From Mesostigma viride (taxonomy: Eukaryota > Streptophyta > Mesostigmatophyceae > Mesostigmatales > Mesostigmataceae), in the NCBI GenBank assembly GCA_009746045.1, contig RPFO01000380.1, forward strand, positions 126,001 through 166,803: a stretch of 40,803 bases of DNA, written 5' to 3'. Of this stretch, positions 40,346 to 40,803 are shown one piece after another. The notes beneath the pieces are model-generated. The model saw nothing but the letters and a program-made list of their open reading frames with translations, did not search any database and was not told where the DNA came from. Position numbers and translations under genes: made by a program. Within the stretch, counting starts at the first letter, position 1, and each line of letters opens with the position of its first letter.

Positions 40346-40803
40346 TCCCCTCATGGACTTAACCGTGGGTTCAGTGGCCTCCTCATCACCCTGACGAGGG
40401 CGCTTACCACCCACGTACTTGCCGCTGAAACACTCATACAACTGGTCCGTCATGGCTGCCCAGCCATGGACCTGTCGCATGTGGATGGTCACATTATCCA
40501 TGGTGACCGGATCCAGCTGCAGCGACTTGAGAAAGTCGCCCATGGCCATCCGATCTGCGACGAAGAAGCCCTTGGCCATGGCGTCCTCCCTCAGCTTGAC
40601 GAAGTCTTCAAAGGCGTGGACCACTAGTTGCCCCTTGATGGGCTTGTAGTCCAGGTATTCTTGCTTCAGGTGGGACCCATCTATGGTCCTCTTGTCACTC
40701 AGGAACGACCTGAGTCGCGTCATAAACGCCGTCCAGGTGTCCCCCGCCGCGTGTCGCTCCCGAACAAACTTGAACAGCCGCCTCGCCGACTGCCGTATGT
40801 AGG
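40310..40803 (-). CDS. gag: gag capsid-like part of element 2 (5' end outside window)
   Basis: Open from the window edge (YIRQSARRLFKFVRERH, then DTWTAFMTRLRSFLS) to a TGA at 40310, probably after leaving the true frame near 40335. The helical stretch, including LVVHAFEDFVKLREDAMAKG and FLKSLQLDPVTMDNV, resembles the gag segment of element 1 at 4420-4740 in spacing (W-x2-F near the start, a long helix, then a short helix before a basic tail). Role: particle-forming protein. The start codon and 5' LTR are beyond 40803. Confidence 0.75.
   Translation of the reverse strand, partial: YIRQSARRLFKFVRERHAAGDTWTAFMTRLRSFLSDKRTIDGSHLKQEYLDYKPIKGQLVVHAFEDFVKLREDAMAKGFFVADRMAMGDFLKSLQLDPVTMDNVTIHMRQVHGWAAMTDQLYECFSGKYVGGKRPRQGDEEATEPTVKSMRGSGHGGPALERA

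Larger units (their letters stand above)
36397..40803 (-). mobile_element. Copia-like LTR retrotransposon, element 2 (gag partial, pol complete)
   Basis: The minus strand carries gag (open at the window edge), a zinc knuckle, then integrase, protease-like, RT and RNase H. The domain order matches element 1, but most pol residues differ, so the two are old relatives rather than recent copies. The 5' LTR is outside the window; the 3' LTR should lie below 36397. Confidence 0.92.

Overview
The window is nuclear DNA of a eukaryote dominated by mobile and tandem-repeat DNA. I cannot name the species. Evidence for a eukaryote: two LTR retrotransposons, a LINE with a restriction-like endonuclease, AATAAA sites behind genes, a MYND zinc-finger gene and large minisatellites. 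The pol and LINE protein styles remind me of algal genomes, but that is recollection, not a search result. No bacterial gene, rRNA, tRNA or CRISPR array is supported.

Layout. 1-855 (-): open 5' part of an unnamed protein that runs off the window. 926-1484: nine tandem 62-bp units, each carrying the palindrome CCAACGGCCGTTGG. 1774-10277 (+): a complete Copia-like LTR retrotransposon with two 408-bp LTRs that look identical, a gag region broken by about nine frame changes, and an open pol. 10278-12498: a 5'-truncated LINE inserted exactly at the end of the 3' LTR. It made a 14-bp target duplication and pushed the LTR element's own 5-bp duplication (CATGC, 1769-1773) out to 12513-12517. 12518-13627: host DNA without a convincing gene. 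13628-14490: old, diverged relatives of the satellite pieces. 14491-31590: about 510 copies of a 30-bp minisatellite in nine blocks, separated by eight copies of a ~225-bp spacer, with a ninth, shorter spacer copy ending the array. 31786-32056: ten copies of a related unit in inverted orientation. 32057-32880: a polypyrimidine (CCTTCCCT)n tract. 33002-33457: five more CCAACGGCCGTTGG palindromes. 33487-33816 (+): a small basic-tailed protein. 33996-34757 (+): a MYND zinc-finger protein. 34956-40803 (-): a second Copia-like element with intact pol and partial gag.

How the parts relate. The two retrotransposons differ strongly in sequence but share a pol architecture I consider the best lead here. 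The retropepsin-like domain lies between integrase and reverse transcriptase (gag-IN-PR-RT-RH) instead of before integrase. Both also have HGDD at the RT active site, DT(N/Q)A at the protease site, and 29 residues between the last two integrase acidic residues. The second element has an in-frame UGA between gag and pol.

The satellite is layered: 30-bp units, ~300-bp sub-blocks, ~2.3-kb block-plus-spacer modules and a ~4.28-kb duplicated super-unit. It appears to have grown inside an older unique sequence still visible at 13628-13960. Its long open frames on both strands follow from a 30-bp period that keeps the reading frame and are not annotated as genes.
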